From contig NZ_CP092364.2 in NCBI RefSeq assembly GCF_022370755.2, positions 1,116,001-1,180,000 of the forward strand: a stretch of 64,000 bases of DNA, given 5' to 3'. Below the pieces are notes generated by a model. The model was not told the DNA's origin. It saw nothing but the letters and a program-made list of their open reading frames with translations, and did not search any database. Origin of the DNA: Mycolicibacterium goodii (lineage in GTDB: Bacteria; Actinomycetota; Actinomycetes; Mycobacteriales; Mycobacteriaceae). Numbering within the stretch: position 1 is the first letter of the stretch; the number at the start of each line of letters is the position of its first letter. Shown here piece by piece: positions 1 to 7,048 of this stretch. Position numbers and translations under genes: made by a program.

Positions 1-90
1 GATGCGCAGCACGTCGTCGCGGCCCGCGGTCCAGAAGTACTCGTTGAGTGCGGTGACCGTCGGCAGGGGGCGCCCGGGGATCTGTGGCAA
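1..90 (-). CDS. DUF35 OB-fold protein, N-terminal part only (runs off the window)
   Basis: Only the first 30 codons are visible. The reading frame gives LPTVTALNEYFW followed by TAGRDDVLRI. This resembles the N-terminal helix of DUF35 acyl-CoA-associated OB-fold proteins (ChsH1/ChsH2-type), which usually read P-x-x-x-x-x-N/D-x-x-F-W-x-A/G and lead into a zinc ribbon. I place the start at a TTG (88-90) because a GGAG lies five bases upstream and an in-frame TAA lies a few codons further up. DUF35 proteins partner thiolase-like aldolases or MaoC hydratases in side-chain degradation, so a partner gene probably lies beyond the window edge. The family call rests on about 25 residues. Confidence 0.55.
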   Translation of the reverse strand, partial: MPQIPGRPLPTVTALNEYFWTAGRDDVLRI

Positions 91-113
91 GTCGACTCCG
101 TGGTAAACGGGTT

Positions 114-138
114 ATTCTCTGCGGAGAATCACGTTATC
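114..138. promoter_or_regulatory. Operator candidate: ATTCTC-n4-GAGAAT and GAGAAT-CAC-GTTATC
   Basis: This site lies between the ferredoxin stop (137) and the DUF35 start (90). ATTCTC (114-119) and GAGAAT (124-129) are inverted around four bases. The right half also forms GAGAAT-CAC-GTTATC (124-138), a 15-mer that recurs exactly, in reverse orientation, at 36590-36604. It belongs to the window-wide GAGAAT family. The bound protein is unknown. Confidence 0.55.
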
Positions 139-367
139 AGGTGGGGCGCGGCCGGCGGGGCGTGTCTGTTTGTTCCCGCATCTCGATGATCGCGTGCACC
201 GGACAGTCGAGCAGGGCGCGTGTGACGGCGGGTTCGTCGGCCTCGGGGACGATGCCGTCACCGTGCAGCGACGCGTAACCCCAGTCGTCGAGCGGGAAGT
301 ACTCCGGCGCGTGCTTGGCGCACAGGCCGAAGCCGTCGCACATCGTGCGGTCCAGTTTGACCCTCAT
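137..367 (-). CDS. Small ferredoxin, 3Fe-4S type (76 aa)
   Basis: A soluble electron carrier with Cys10, Cys16 (C-D-G-F-G-L-C) and Cys55 in L-L-D-C-P-V-H-A-I. This is the three-cysteine pattern of actinobacterial ferredoxins that feed cytochrome P450s and oxygenases. I chose the ATG at 367 because it overlaps the stop of the upstream NuoF-like gene in an ATGA, implying translational coupling. The pairing suggests that the flavoprotein reduces this ferredoxin, or the reverse; that is inference. Longer upstream starts would run into the NuoF-like gene. The basic tail (PRRPRPT) is unremarkable. Confidence 0.85.
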   Translation of the reverse strand: MRVKLDRTMCDGFGLCAKHAPEYFPLDDWGYASLHGDGIVPEADEPAVTRALLDCPVHAIIEMREQTDTPRRPRPT

Positions 368-1653
368 ACCGCCACCACCGATTCCAGTTGTTCCACCTCG
401 TACGGCCGAACCGCGGTGAACGGACCGGAACGGCATGCCCGGCAGTTGTTCTCGAGGTGCCGACGAACCAGGTCGTCGAAGGCCGACAGTAGGCTCGCCG
501 CCAAATTGGCCGCGCCGTCGATCGTGCCGCACGCACCGCGCCCGCGCAGCACCACCGACCAGCGCTTCAGCCGAGCCAGGTCGTCTTCGGTCGCGGTGCC
601 GTCACGCAACGCCGTCGCCGCCGCGGCCATCGCCGCGGTGCCGTTGAAGCACGACCCGCACTGCCCGGCGTTCTCGCGGTCGAAGTAGGAAAGCACCGAC
701 GCGGCGACCGCCACGGGGCAGTCATCGGTGAGGATGCTGATCGCACCGCAGCCGAGGCCGCTGCCGAGGCCACGGAGCGTCTCGTGATCCAAGGTGGCGC
801 CGACGATCTCGCGGCCGAGCAGCCCCGCGAAATATCCGCCCATGAGCGCACCTGTGACAGCGTCCGGCGAAACCCCGTGCAGCGTGAGCACATCGGTGAA
901 CGCGACGCCGTGGGGGAGCTCGTAGAGTGCGGGGGCACGGCCGGCGCCCGTGACGGTGGCGAGGAACGTGCCCGGTGAACCTTCGGTGCCAAGTGCACGG
1001 AAGGCCGTCGCGTCGTTGAGATTCAGAAATGCCAGGTGTGCCAGCGTCTCGACGTTGCTGATCAGGGTCGGGTAACCGCCGACACCCTGCTCGAACGGTC
1101 GTGGCGGTTTGTCGGTGGGTTTCGCCGGACCGCCGTTGACCACGCGCACGGCCGCGGTCTCCTCGCCTGCGACGTAACCCGGTGTGACGGTGAGGAGTTC
1201 GACTGCGACGCCGCCCGGACGGCCATCGGTCTCGGCCAGGGCGTGCTCGACACTGCGGGCCGACAGCGAGTCGGAGGTGTACAGCACGGCGCGGTCGGCG
1301 TTCACGACGAGGGCTGCCAGGCGCAGCCCGTCGAGCACCGCATGCGGACGGTTGCGCAAGAGCCAACGGTCCTTTATCGACGCGGGCTCGCCCTCTTCAC
1401 CGTTGGCGATCACCACGGCACCGCCCGCGGTGCGGCCGTTGTCCCGTACCGTCCGCAGCTTCACCCCGAGCGGGAACGCGGCGCCGCCACGGCCGAGCAG
1501 CCCACTGGCCTCGACGGTGTCCAGCAACCGGTTGTCCGGTGCGCCGTAACCACCCGCGCCGACATACTCGGTGACCGTTTCGGATTCGCTGCGCAGCAGG
1601 CGCGGTGCGATGCCCGGCCATGCCACAACCCTCAGATCGGCTGTCATCGTCAT
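364..1653 (-). CDS. NuoF-like NADH-binding flavoprotein (429 aa)
   Basis: Resembles the 51-kDa NuoF subunit of complex I and related NADH-dependent reductase subunits. The glycine-rich GLLGRGGAAFP segment (about residues 51-61) and ANGEEGEPAS (about 83-92) match the FMN/NADH-binding region. An SLBB-like middle and a C-terminal Fe-S region follow. In that region CGSC (332-335) continues as FNGT where canonical NuoF has a third Cys (C-G-x-C-x-x-C-R), while Cys375 and the pair 404/407 remain, so cluster ligation may be altered. No NuoE or NuoG genes are nearby. It overlaps the ferredoxin gene and faces the gene at 1681 across 27 bp, so a stand-alone NADH:ferredoxin reductase role is plausible. 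The ATG at 1653 is preceded by a purine-rich GGGGACGGGAT; an internal ATG lies two codons in. Confidence 0.75.
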   Translation of the reverse strand: MTMTADLRVVAWPGIAPRLLRSESETVTEYVGAGGYGAPDNRLLDTVEASGLLGRGGAAFPLGVKLRTVRDNGRTAGGAVVIANGEEGEPASIKDRWLLRNRPHAVLDGLRLAALVVNADRAVLYTSDSLSARSVEHALAETDGRPGGVAVELLTVTPGYVAGEETAAVRVVNGGPAKPTDKPPRPFEQGVGGYPTLISNVETLAHLAFLNLNDATAFRALGTEGSPGTFLATVTGAGRAPALYELPHGVAFTDVLTLHGVSPDAVTGALMGGYFAGLLGREIVGATLDHETLRGLGSGLGCGAISILTDDCPVAVAASVLSYFDRENAGQCGSCFNGTAAMAAAATALRDGTATEDDLARLKRWSVVLRGRGACGTIDGAANLAASLLSAFDDLVRRHLENNCRACRSGPFTAVRPYEVEQLESVVAV

Positions 1654-1680
1654 ATCCCGTCCCCGGTTAGGCTTACCGGC

Positions 1681-2157
1681 ATGAGAACTGCGGTGGTGCG
1701 CGTCGGGGTGGACCCCAGCGGTGAACTCGGGCGAAAGCAGCTAGCCGACGGCATGGCCGCGCTCCGGGAACTGCTCGGCGACCTCGGCGCCGAAGTGCTC
1801 GGCGACGACCAACTGGCGGAGTTGCCCGCGCACCGGCGCGAAGTCGAGGTGCTCATCGCCGGGAGTGACGCAGAGCAGCTGCAGGAGTCGGTCATTCAGC
1901 TGTGCGCCAAGGCCTTCGGCACGGCCCCGGCGGCCGGCGTGGTGACGTTCGTCAGCCGGGGGACCGACGATGATGCGCACGGCGTCCTCGCCGGCTTCGG
2001 TCTCACCGGTGAGATCGAGCGGGCGGTCGGTGACGAGGGCTGGGACATCGTGACGGTGACCCTGCGCAAGGCCGACCTGCAGCGGGTGCCGGAGAGCCGG
2101 ATCCACACCGCTCTGGAGGCCTCGCTGAACTGCGAGGTGCACATCCGGACGGCGTGA
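1681..2157 (+). CDS. Conserved hypothetical protein, 158 aa
   Basis: I do not recognise this protein. It is acidic, has no signal peptide or membrane segment, and begins MRTAVVRVGV. The visible pattern is two alpha/beta halves: one ends near VLIAGSDAEQLQESV, and the second, from VVTFVSRGTDDD, ends CEVHIRTA. It is transcribed away from the NuoF-like gene with only 27 bp between the starts, so the two may share a promoter region. It converges on the alpha/beta-hydrolase gene, with stops two bases apart. The codon bias is typical of the genome, so I consider it a real gene. Confidence 0.65.
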   Translation: MRTAVVRVGVDPSGELGRKQLADGMAALRELLGDLGAEVLGDDQLAELPAHRREVEVLIAGSDAEQLQESVIQLCAKAFGTAPAAGVVTFVSRGTDDDAHGVLAGFGLTGEIERAVGDEGWDIVTVTLRKADLQRVPESRIHTALEASLNCEVHIRTA

Positions 2158-2159
2158 GC

Positions 2160-3071
2160 TCACCGCAGGAACTCCAAGATGGCGGGCGCGGCCTGCACCC
2201 ATGTGTCGAACAGGCAGAACTTCTTGCCTCCGCTCCGCGCGAACTTCTCACCGGCCCGCTCCCAGGCGTCCTCGGGCCACGGCGGATCGATCAGCGTCGA
2301 CCCCTTGATCAGGCAGTTGACTTCCAGCGACGTGCGTTTGGGGTGATCCCAGTCGTTCTCGCCGCCCCGGATGATCAGTGTCGGTACCTTGATGTTGTCG
2401 AACATCTCGTCGGGCACACCGGGAATGGTCTGGCCCGGCTTGGAGACGAAGGCGTTGAGCCAGCGCAGCATCACCTTGAGGAATTCGTCCTGATCGAGGT
2501 CGAGGAACCGCTGCCGGTTGGTCGGATTCTGCTCGATCCGCTCACGCCACTCCGGGACGTGAAGCAGTCCTTCGATGCCGAGGCCGCGTACCGCCAGGAT
2601 GCTGGGGGTGATGTAGTGGCCGCCCAGCACGAAGGAGCCGTACACGCCGCCGACGATGTTCCACACCACGAGCTTGGTCACGATCTCGGGGTAGAGCATG
2701 GCCGTGAGCATCGAATCCCGGGCACCCCCGGACCCTCCGGCGATGATGCACGGTCCCACACCGAGTTTCGAGATCAAGGTGTACAAGGTCTCGGCGCGCA
2801 TGTGGGATTCGCTCTGCCCGTAGAACTGCACGTCGGAGCGGCCGCAGTTGGGCCGGTCCCACAGCAGCACGCGGTAGCCGCCCTTGACCAGTTCCTTCGC
2901 GAGTGGGCGCAGGCCCGGGATGTCCTTGCTGAACCGCCCCCCGGGAGTCAGCGCGATGACATCGCCTTCCTTGCCCAGCATCTCGTACACGACGTTGCCA
3001 CCGTTGACCTCGATGATCTTCTCGCCACGCTTGAGCACGGGACCGTTCAGCGTGTCACCAGCTCTCGTCAT
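2160..3071 (-). CDS. Alpha/beta-hydrolase family protein (303 aa)
   Basis: An alpha/beta-hydrolase fold with an oxyanion region (LTPGG, about residues 41-45), LLWDRPNCGRSD (69-80) and a nucleophile elbow GGSGGARDS with Ser114. The probable acid is in RGGENDWDHP. At the C-terminus, where the family usually has a G-H preceding the last helix, this protein reads FDTWVQAAPAILEFL with no histidine. Catalysis therefore either uses another residue (the DWDHP histidine is a candidate) or is lost. It is the last gene of a four-gene leftward operon and overlaps the Rieske gene by ATGA. It might act on an ester or ring-cleavage product; the substrate is unknown. Confidence 0.8.
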   Translation of the reverse strand: MTRAGDTLNGPVLKRGEKIIEVNGGNVVYEMLGKEGDVIALTPGGRFSKDIPGLRPLAKELVKGGYRVLLWDRPNCGRSDVQFYGQSESHMRAETLYTLISKLGVGPCIIAGGSGGARDSMLTAMLYPEIVTKLVVWNIVGGVYGSFVLGGHYITPSILAVRGLGIEGLLHVPEWRERIEQNPTNRQRFLDLDQDEFLKVMLRWLNAFVSKPGQTIPGVPDEMFDNIKVPTLIIRGGENDWDHPKRTSLEVNCLIKGSTLIDPPWPEDAWERAGEKFARSGGKKFCLFDTWVQAAPAILEFLR

Positions 3072-3496
3072 GCCGTCACCAACACCTCGTCACCGACGAC
3101 CCGCACCGGGTAGGTGCGGATACTCCACTCCGGCTTGACCGCGGTGGTGCCTGTCGCCAGTTCGAAACCCCATTGATGCCAAGGGCAGTAGATGTACTCC
3201 ATGTCACGCACCATCACCGCGTCACCCGGGGCGGTCTCGTCGACCACGGTGCGTCCACGCGCCCGACCGGCACACAGCGGTCCGCCCTCGTGCGGGCAGT
3301 AGTTCGCGATGGCGTGGAACGTGCCGTTGACGTTGTACACGCCGACACCGTGGCGGCCGATCGGCACCAGTTTGTGTGTGCCCGGCGGGATCTCGTCGAC
3401 CTTGGCGACGACGTGCTCGCGCCCCTGCGCGAGCCGGGGGCGCTTCTCCGGCTTCATCGATTCCCCGGTCGCTTCGCTCCTGCCCTCCGAACTCAT
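3068..3496 (-). CDS. Rieske-type [2Fe-2S] ferredoxin (142 aa)
   Basis: A single-domain Rieske protein. The cluster ligands are Cys67 and His69 (NYCPHEGG) and Cys104 and His107 (YCPWHQWGF), the usual C-x-H and C-x-x-H pair. About 25 N-terminal residues are charged and probably disordered. I chose the ATG at 3496 because its A is the last base of the upstream TGA; MKPEK, 13 codons in, is an alternative start. No Rieske oxygenase alpha subunit lies in the window, so the partner may be elsewhere or the protein may serve one of the amidohydrolase-fold proteins. It is co-transcribed with two amidohydrolases upstream and a hydrolase downstream. Confidence 0.88.
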   Translation of the reverse strand: MSSEGRSEATGESMKPEKRPRLAQGREHVVAKVDEIPPGTHKLVPIGRHGVGVYNVNGTFHAIANYCPHEGGPLCAGRARGRTVVDETAPGDAVMVRDMEYIYCPWHQWGFELATGTTAVKPEWSIRTYPVRVVGDEVLVTA

Positions 3497-4638
3497 CAGA
3501 ACACCCGCACCTGTCCCTCGAGCACCGGAACGGTGTCGGGGAGCTTGTAGGTCTCGATGCCGTTGCGGAACATGATCGCCTCGCGGGCATGTTCGGGCAG
3601 GTGTTTGACCAGCCAGCGCGGATCGTCGAAGGTCCAGTGCGGGTAGTCGCTGCTGTAGAGCAGGATCTTCTCGCAGTCCATCCATTCGAGGGCCCGGGAC
3701 AGTTCGGTCTTGTCCTCGGGATAGTCCAGCGGTTGCGTCGTGAACTTGATGTGGTCCTTGACGTACTCACTCGGTTTGCGCTTGATGTCCATCCAGGATT
3801 TGCGGCGCTCGTAGATCGCGTCCATACGCCACATGAGCGGCAGGATCCAGGTGAACGCGTGCTCGACGAACACCACGCGCAGCGTCGGGAACCGGTCGAA
3901 GACGCCGTCGAAGATCAGGCTCATCACCTGGTTGGCCGCCAGCAGCGAGTAGGTGACCATGAAATCGTGGTTGTAGCTGGGCATCCCGACCGGCGGCAGC
4001 GGCAGCGTCTCGTACTCGCCTCGCGACAGGTGGCAGCTCACGACGATGTCGTGCTTGGTCGCCGCGGCCCAGATGGGGTCGTACTTCGGGTCGCCCCACG
4101 ACGGCCGCGGCTCGGCCTTGATCAGGATCTGCGCCATGTACGGGTGCTCGGCCCATTTCTCGATCTCGGCCACGGCCGACTGCGGTTCCTCGATCGCCGC
4201 ACAGATCGATCCGCGCCACCTTTCGTGCCAGTTGTTCCGGCCGTCGAGCCAATGGTTGGCCAGCCACTCGTTGACCGCGGTGCAGTACGCCGCCGTGGCC
4301 TCGCTCATCCGGTGTTCGGAGTGGGTGGGTTCCAGGATCGCGATGTCCGACCCGGCCTCCATGATGAGTTGACGCAGCGCCATATCGGGGTCGCTGCAGG
4401 CGAATTCGCCGTCGGGTGGGAAGGCGTCGACCCGCATCGCGTATGCGTGCGCGTAATCCGGTGCGTCGTAATAGATCTGCTCACCCACTCGATGGCTCAG
4501 GAAGTACTTGCTGCGCCACGGTTCCGGGATGTATTCGAGCAGCTCACCACGCCGGGGCATCGGGTGGACATCGGAATCGACACACCGGACCGCGATGCGC
4601 TCGGTGGCCGGCACCCGGGGTCCGGTCGTCACAGACAT
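3496..4638 (-). CDS. Amidohydrolase-fold protein (PF04909 type, 380 aa)
   Basis: A metal-dependent TIM-barrel hydrolase or decarboxylase of the amidohydrolase-2 family, which includes ACMSD-like decarboxylases. Metal-site features are DSDVH near the N-terminus, SCHLS in the middle, EHAFTW before a conserved MWRMD, and SSDYPHW near the C-terminus, which carries the conserved catalytic Asp. The ATG at 4638 has GAGGGAGG upstream. The stop is shared with the Rieske start, and the next amidohydrolase gene ends 14 bp upstream. The product is about 30% longer than minimal ACMSD enzymes. The reaction is unknown, but such genes recur in mycobacterial P450/FadE clusters. Confidence 0.82.
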   Translation of the reverse strand: MSVTTGPRVPATERIAVRCVDSDVHPMPRRGELLEYIPEPWRSKYFLSHRVGEQIYYDAPDYAHAYAMRVDAFPPDGEFACSDPDMALRQLIMEAGSDIAILEPTHSEHRMSEATAAYCTAVNEWLANHWLDGRNNWHERWRGSICAAIEEPQSAVAEIEKWAEHPYMAQILIKAEPRPSWGDPKYDPIWAAATKHDIVVSCHLSRGEYETLPLPPVGMPSYNHDFMVTYSLLAANQVMSLIFDGVFDRFPTLRVVFVEHAFTWILPLMWRMDAIYERRKSWMDIKRKPSEYVKDHIKFTTQPLDYPEDKTELSRALEWMDCEKILLYSSDYPHWTFDDPRWLVKHLPEHAREAIMFRNGIETYKLPDTVPVLEGQVRVF

Positions 4639-4652
4639 GTTGCCTCCCTCGG

Positions 4653-5774
4653 TTACCTCTGCTGCGCAACGGCGCTCGATGTGAGCGCGCTGTCGAGCCC
4701 GTACAGTTCCGCGGCATTGCGCCACAACAGCTTGGCGCGTTGTTCGGCAGTGAACGCCTTGGGCACGTCGGGTTCGTTGAGCTGCCAGTGCGGGTAGCTC
4801 GACCCGAACATCACCATGTTCTCCTTGCCCGTGAAACCGAACCACTCACCGGCGAATTCGACGTCACCGGGTCCGTCCAGCGCGCCCTTCACGAAGTACA
4901 CGTGACCGGGCAGGTAATCGCTCGGCATCTTCGGCGCCCACGGTGTCTGCTCCAGGTGCGGACGCCCGAAGCAGTCCATGCGCCACATGAACGGCGTCAG
5001 CAGATCGGCGGCACCGTCGGCCCAGACGAACTTCAGCGCAGGCGTCCGCTCGAACACGCCCTCGGCGATCATGTTCATCAGGTGGTACAGGTAGTTCAGT
5101 GCCATGAACCCGAGGTACTGCTCATAGGTTCTGGTCTTGCCGGACGGCGTCGGCGCGAACTGCACGCCCGCCCCGCCCTCGATGTGGACGGCCACCGGCA
5201 GGCCGGCATCGGCGGCCGCTTCCCACAGCGGCCAGTACTGCGGCTTGCCGTAGAGTTCGCGCGATTGCAGCGGCACACCGATCTGCACCACGCGTGGATG
5301 GTCCTTGTACCGCTCGAGCTCGCGCAGTGCACCGGCGATGTCGTCGGGGTTGACCCTGATGGTGCCGCGGAAGCGGTCGCCGTACGTCTCGTGTTCGAGC
5401 CAGCGCGTCACCATCATCTCGTTGTGCGCGTTGGCCAGTGCCGTGCCCAGATGGCGGTCGGGCATGATGCCCCGGGTCATCGGATGCAGGATCGCGATGT
5501 CGACGCCGCGCTCGGTGAACAGGTGCTGCGCCACGATGTCCGGATCCGAGCCGGGGTACTGCCGGTCGGGGCCCTTGGTGTTCTTGGCGTACTCGCCGCC
5601 GGGCGCGCCGTACCAGTTCATCTCGTAGTCGGGAAAACCCCTGCTGGCGAACGGCTCTCGCAGGAAGTTCTCACGCAGGTCCTTGTTCGACCCGAAGAAG
5701 ATGTGCACGCTCGCGTCGATGAGAGGCGTGTTCGCCCCGTGGGGTCCTGAGCTGTCTGGTTGGTGCAGGGCCAA
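4653..5774 (-). CDS. Amidohydrolase-fold protein lacking key acidic residues (373 aa)
   Basis: A paralogue of its downstream neighbour, sharing the FMWRMD and YPHW blocks. It differs at metal/catalytic positions: the N-terminal motif is DASVH instead of DSDVH, and the C-terminal motif is FGSSYPHW, with Ser where the neighbour has Asp. It may be a non-catalytic partner in a heteromer or have a changed metal requirement; this is inference. I chose a TTG at 5774 because GGAGG lies 6 bases upstream and the protein then starts LALHQPDSS. Longer in-frame starts would reach back through the operator region. First gene of the leftward operon. Confidence 0.8.
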   Translation of the reverse strand: MALHQPDSSGPHGANTPLIDASVHIFFGSNKDLRENFLREPFASRGFPDYEMNWYGAPGGEYAKNTKGPDRQYPGSDPDIVAQHLFTERGVDIAILHPMTRGIMPDRHLGTALANAHNEMMVTRWLEHETYGDRFRGTIRVNPDDIAGALRELERYKDHPRVVQIGVPLQSRELYGKPQYWPLWEAAADAGLPVAVHIEGGAGVQFAPTPSGKTRTYEQYLGFMALNYLYHLMNMIAEGVFERTPALKFVWADGAADLLTPFMWRMDCFGRPHLEQTPWAPKMPSDYLPGHVYFVKGALDGPGDVEFAGEWFGFTGKENMVMFGSSYPHWQLNEPDVPKAFTAEQRAKLLWRNAAELYGLDSALTSSAVAQQR

Positions 5775-5873
5775 GGCTGTCCTCCGATGCTCGTCCGTTC
5801 TGCGGCGTGCGCGCGCTGCGGTGTGCACGCCACACCGGACCCTTGCCAGTTTAGATCGATATTCTTCAATAGC

Positions 5874-5888
5874 AAGAACATTGTTCTC
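5874..5888. promoter_or_regulatory. Operator candidate AAGAAC-ATT-GTTCTC
   Basis: A 6-3-6 inverted repeat 100 bp upstream of the amidohydrolase operon, with the same architecture as the GAGAAT-n3-ATTCTC sites (AAGAAC 5874-5879, GTTCTC 5883-5888). It sits in the 268-bp divergent region between 5774 and 6043 and could serve the leftward promoter. Confidence 0.5.
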
Positions 5889-5995
5889 AGTCGAATCACC
5901 GCTTGGTCGCAGGTTGATGCCCCTGCTGGTCGCTCGCCCAGCCGACGCTCTCCGCGAGTCGACGCCGGATCTACGAGAATGTTCAATCGTCAAAA

Positions 5996-6010
5996 GAGAA
6001 TGTTATTCTC
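5996..6010. promoter_or_regulatory. Operator candidate GAGAAT-GTT-ATTCTC (perfect arms)
   Basis: A perfect 6-3-6 palindrome ending 32 bp before the GTG of the acyl-CoA dehydrogenase gene at 6043. A further half-site, GAGAATGTTC, begins at 5975. Its position fits a repressor covering the promoter or transcription start of the rightward operon. Confidence 0.65.
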
Positions 6011-6042
6011 GTTCGACGTGACAGCGCATCAGGAGGCGGCGG

Positions 6043-7047
6043 GTGCTACTCGAATTCGATGCCGATCAGCGGCTATGGCAGGAAACCGTGCGCGATGCGG
6101 TGACCAAACAGTGCCCGGCGACGCTGGTCCGCGAGGTTGCCGAGCAGGGAGTCGACCCGACGCCGCTGTGGCAGAGCTACATCGAGCAGGGTTGGACCGA
6201 GCTCACCGACCCCGAGAACGCCGTCGAGCTCGCGATCGTGCTCGAAGAACTGGGGCGTGCCACCGACCTCACGCCCTATCTGGCGACGATGACGCAGCTC
6301 GCCCCGCTGGCCGGGGACCGCTTCGACTCCGCGAAGGCCGGTAGCGCCGTCTACGGAGGAGTGGCCGCGCATCGCGACGCCGCCGGCTGGGTGCTGCGCG
6401 GAACGGCGCGCCACGTGCTCGACGGTGACCGCGCCGAGACGTTGGCCGTCGTCACCGACGCGGGCGTGTTCCTCGTCGACGTCGATCAGGTGGTCATTCG
6501 GCGCAGCCCGGTCTTCGATCCGGTCCTGCACGTGGCCGAGGTGTCGTTCGACGGCGTCGCGGTCCCCGACGCCGATCGTGTGCCCGCAGACCCCGAGAAG
6601 GCCCGGCACCTGGCGCTCACGGGGCTCGCGGTCCACATGGTGGGTGCATGCCAGCGCGTCCTGGATCTGGTCCTCGAGCACGTCAAGCAGCGGCACCAGT
6701 TCGGTGTGCCGATCGGGTCGTTCCAGGCCGTGCAGCACAAGGCGGTCGACATGCACGTCGCGATCGAACGGGCGCGTGCGCTCTCGTACTTCGCGGCGCT
6801 GACCATCGCCGAGGACGATCCACGCCGGCGTCTGGCGGCTGCGATGGCCAAGGCCTCGGCCGGGGAGTGCCAGGCCGTGGTGTTCCGCCACGGTGTGCAG
6901 TTGTTCGGGGCGATGGGCTTCACGTGGGAGAACGACGTGCAATTCGCGCTGAAGCGCGCCAAGGCCGGTGAACTGCTGCTGGGCGGCGCGGCCGAGCACC
7001 GCGCGGTGATCGCCGCCGAGTACCGCACGACCTACAGGGGACTGTGA
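6043..7047 (+). CDS. Acyl-CoA dehydrogenase, short subunit (334 aa)
   Basis: FAD-dependent alpha,beta-dehydrogenation of an acyl-CoA. The C-terminal half has HQFGVPIGSFQAVQHK, a hallmark of the family, and GAMGFTWENDVQF. The product is shorter than typical FadE proteins (about 380-400 aa) and is followed one base later by a second FadE gene. In mycobacterial sterol catabolism such adjacent pairs (FadE26-27, FadE28-29) form alpha2beta2 enzymes with a split active site, and I infer the same here. The GTG at 6043 follows an AGGAGG at 6031-6036. It is expressed from the promoter bearing the perfect GAGAAT palindrome. Confidence 0.88.
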   Translation: MLLEFDADQRLWQETVRDAVTKQCPATLVREVAEQGVDPTPLWQSYIEQGWTELTDPENAVELAIVLEELGRATDLTPYLATMTQLAPLAGDRFDSAKAGSAVYGGVAAHRDAAGWVLRGTARHVLDGDRAETLAVVTDAGVFLVDVDQVVIRRSPVFDPVLHVAEVSFDGVAVPDADRVPADPEKARHLALTGLAVHMVGACQRVLDLVLEHVKQRHQFGVPIGSFQAVQHKAVDMHVAIERARALSYFAALTIAEDDPRRRLAAAMAKASAGECQAVVFRHGVQLFGAMGFTWENDVQFALKRAKAGELLLGGAAEHRAVIAAEYRTTYRGL

Positions 7048-7048
7048 C

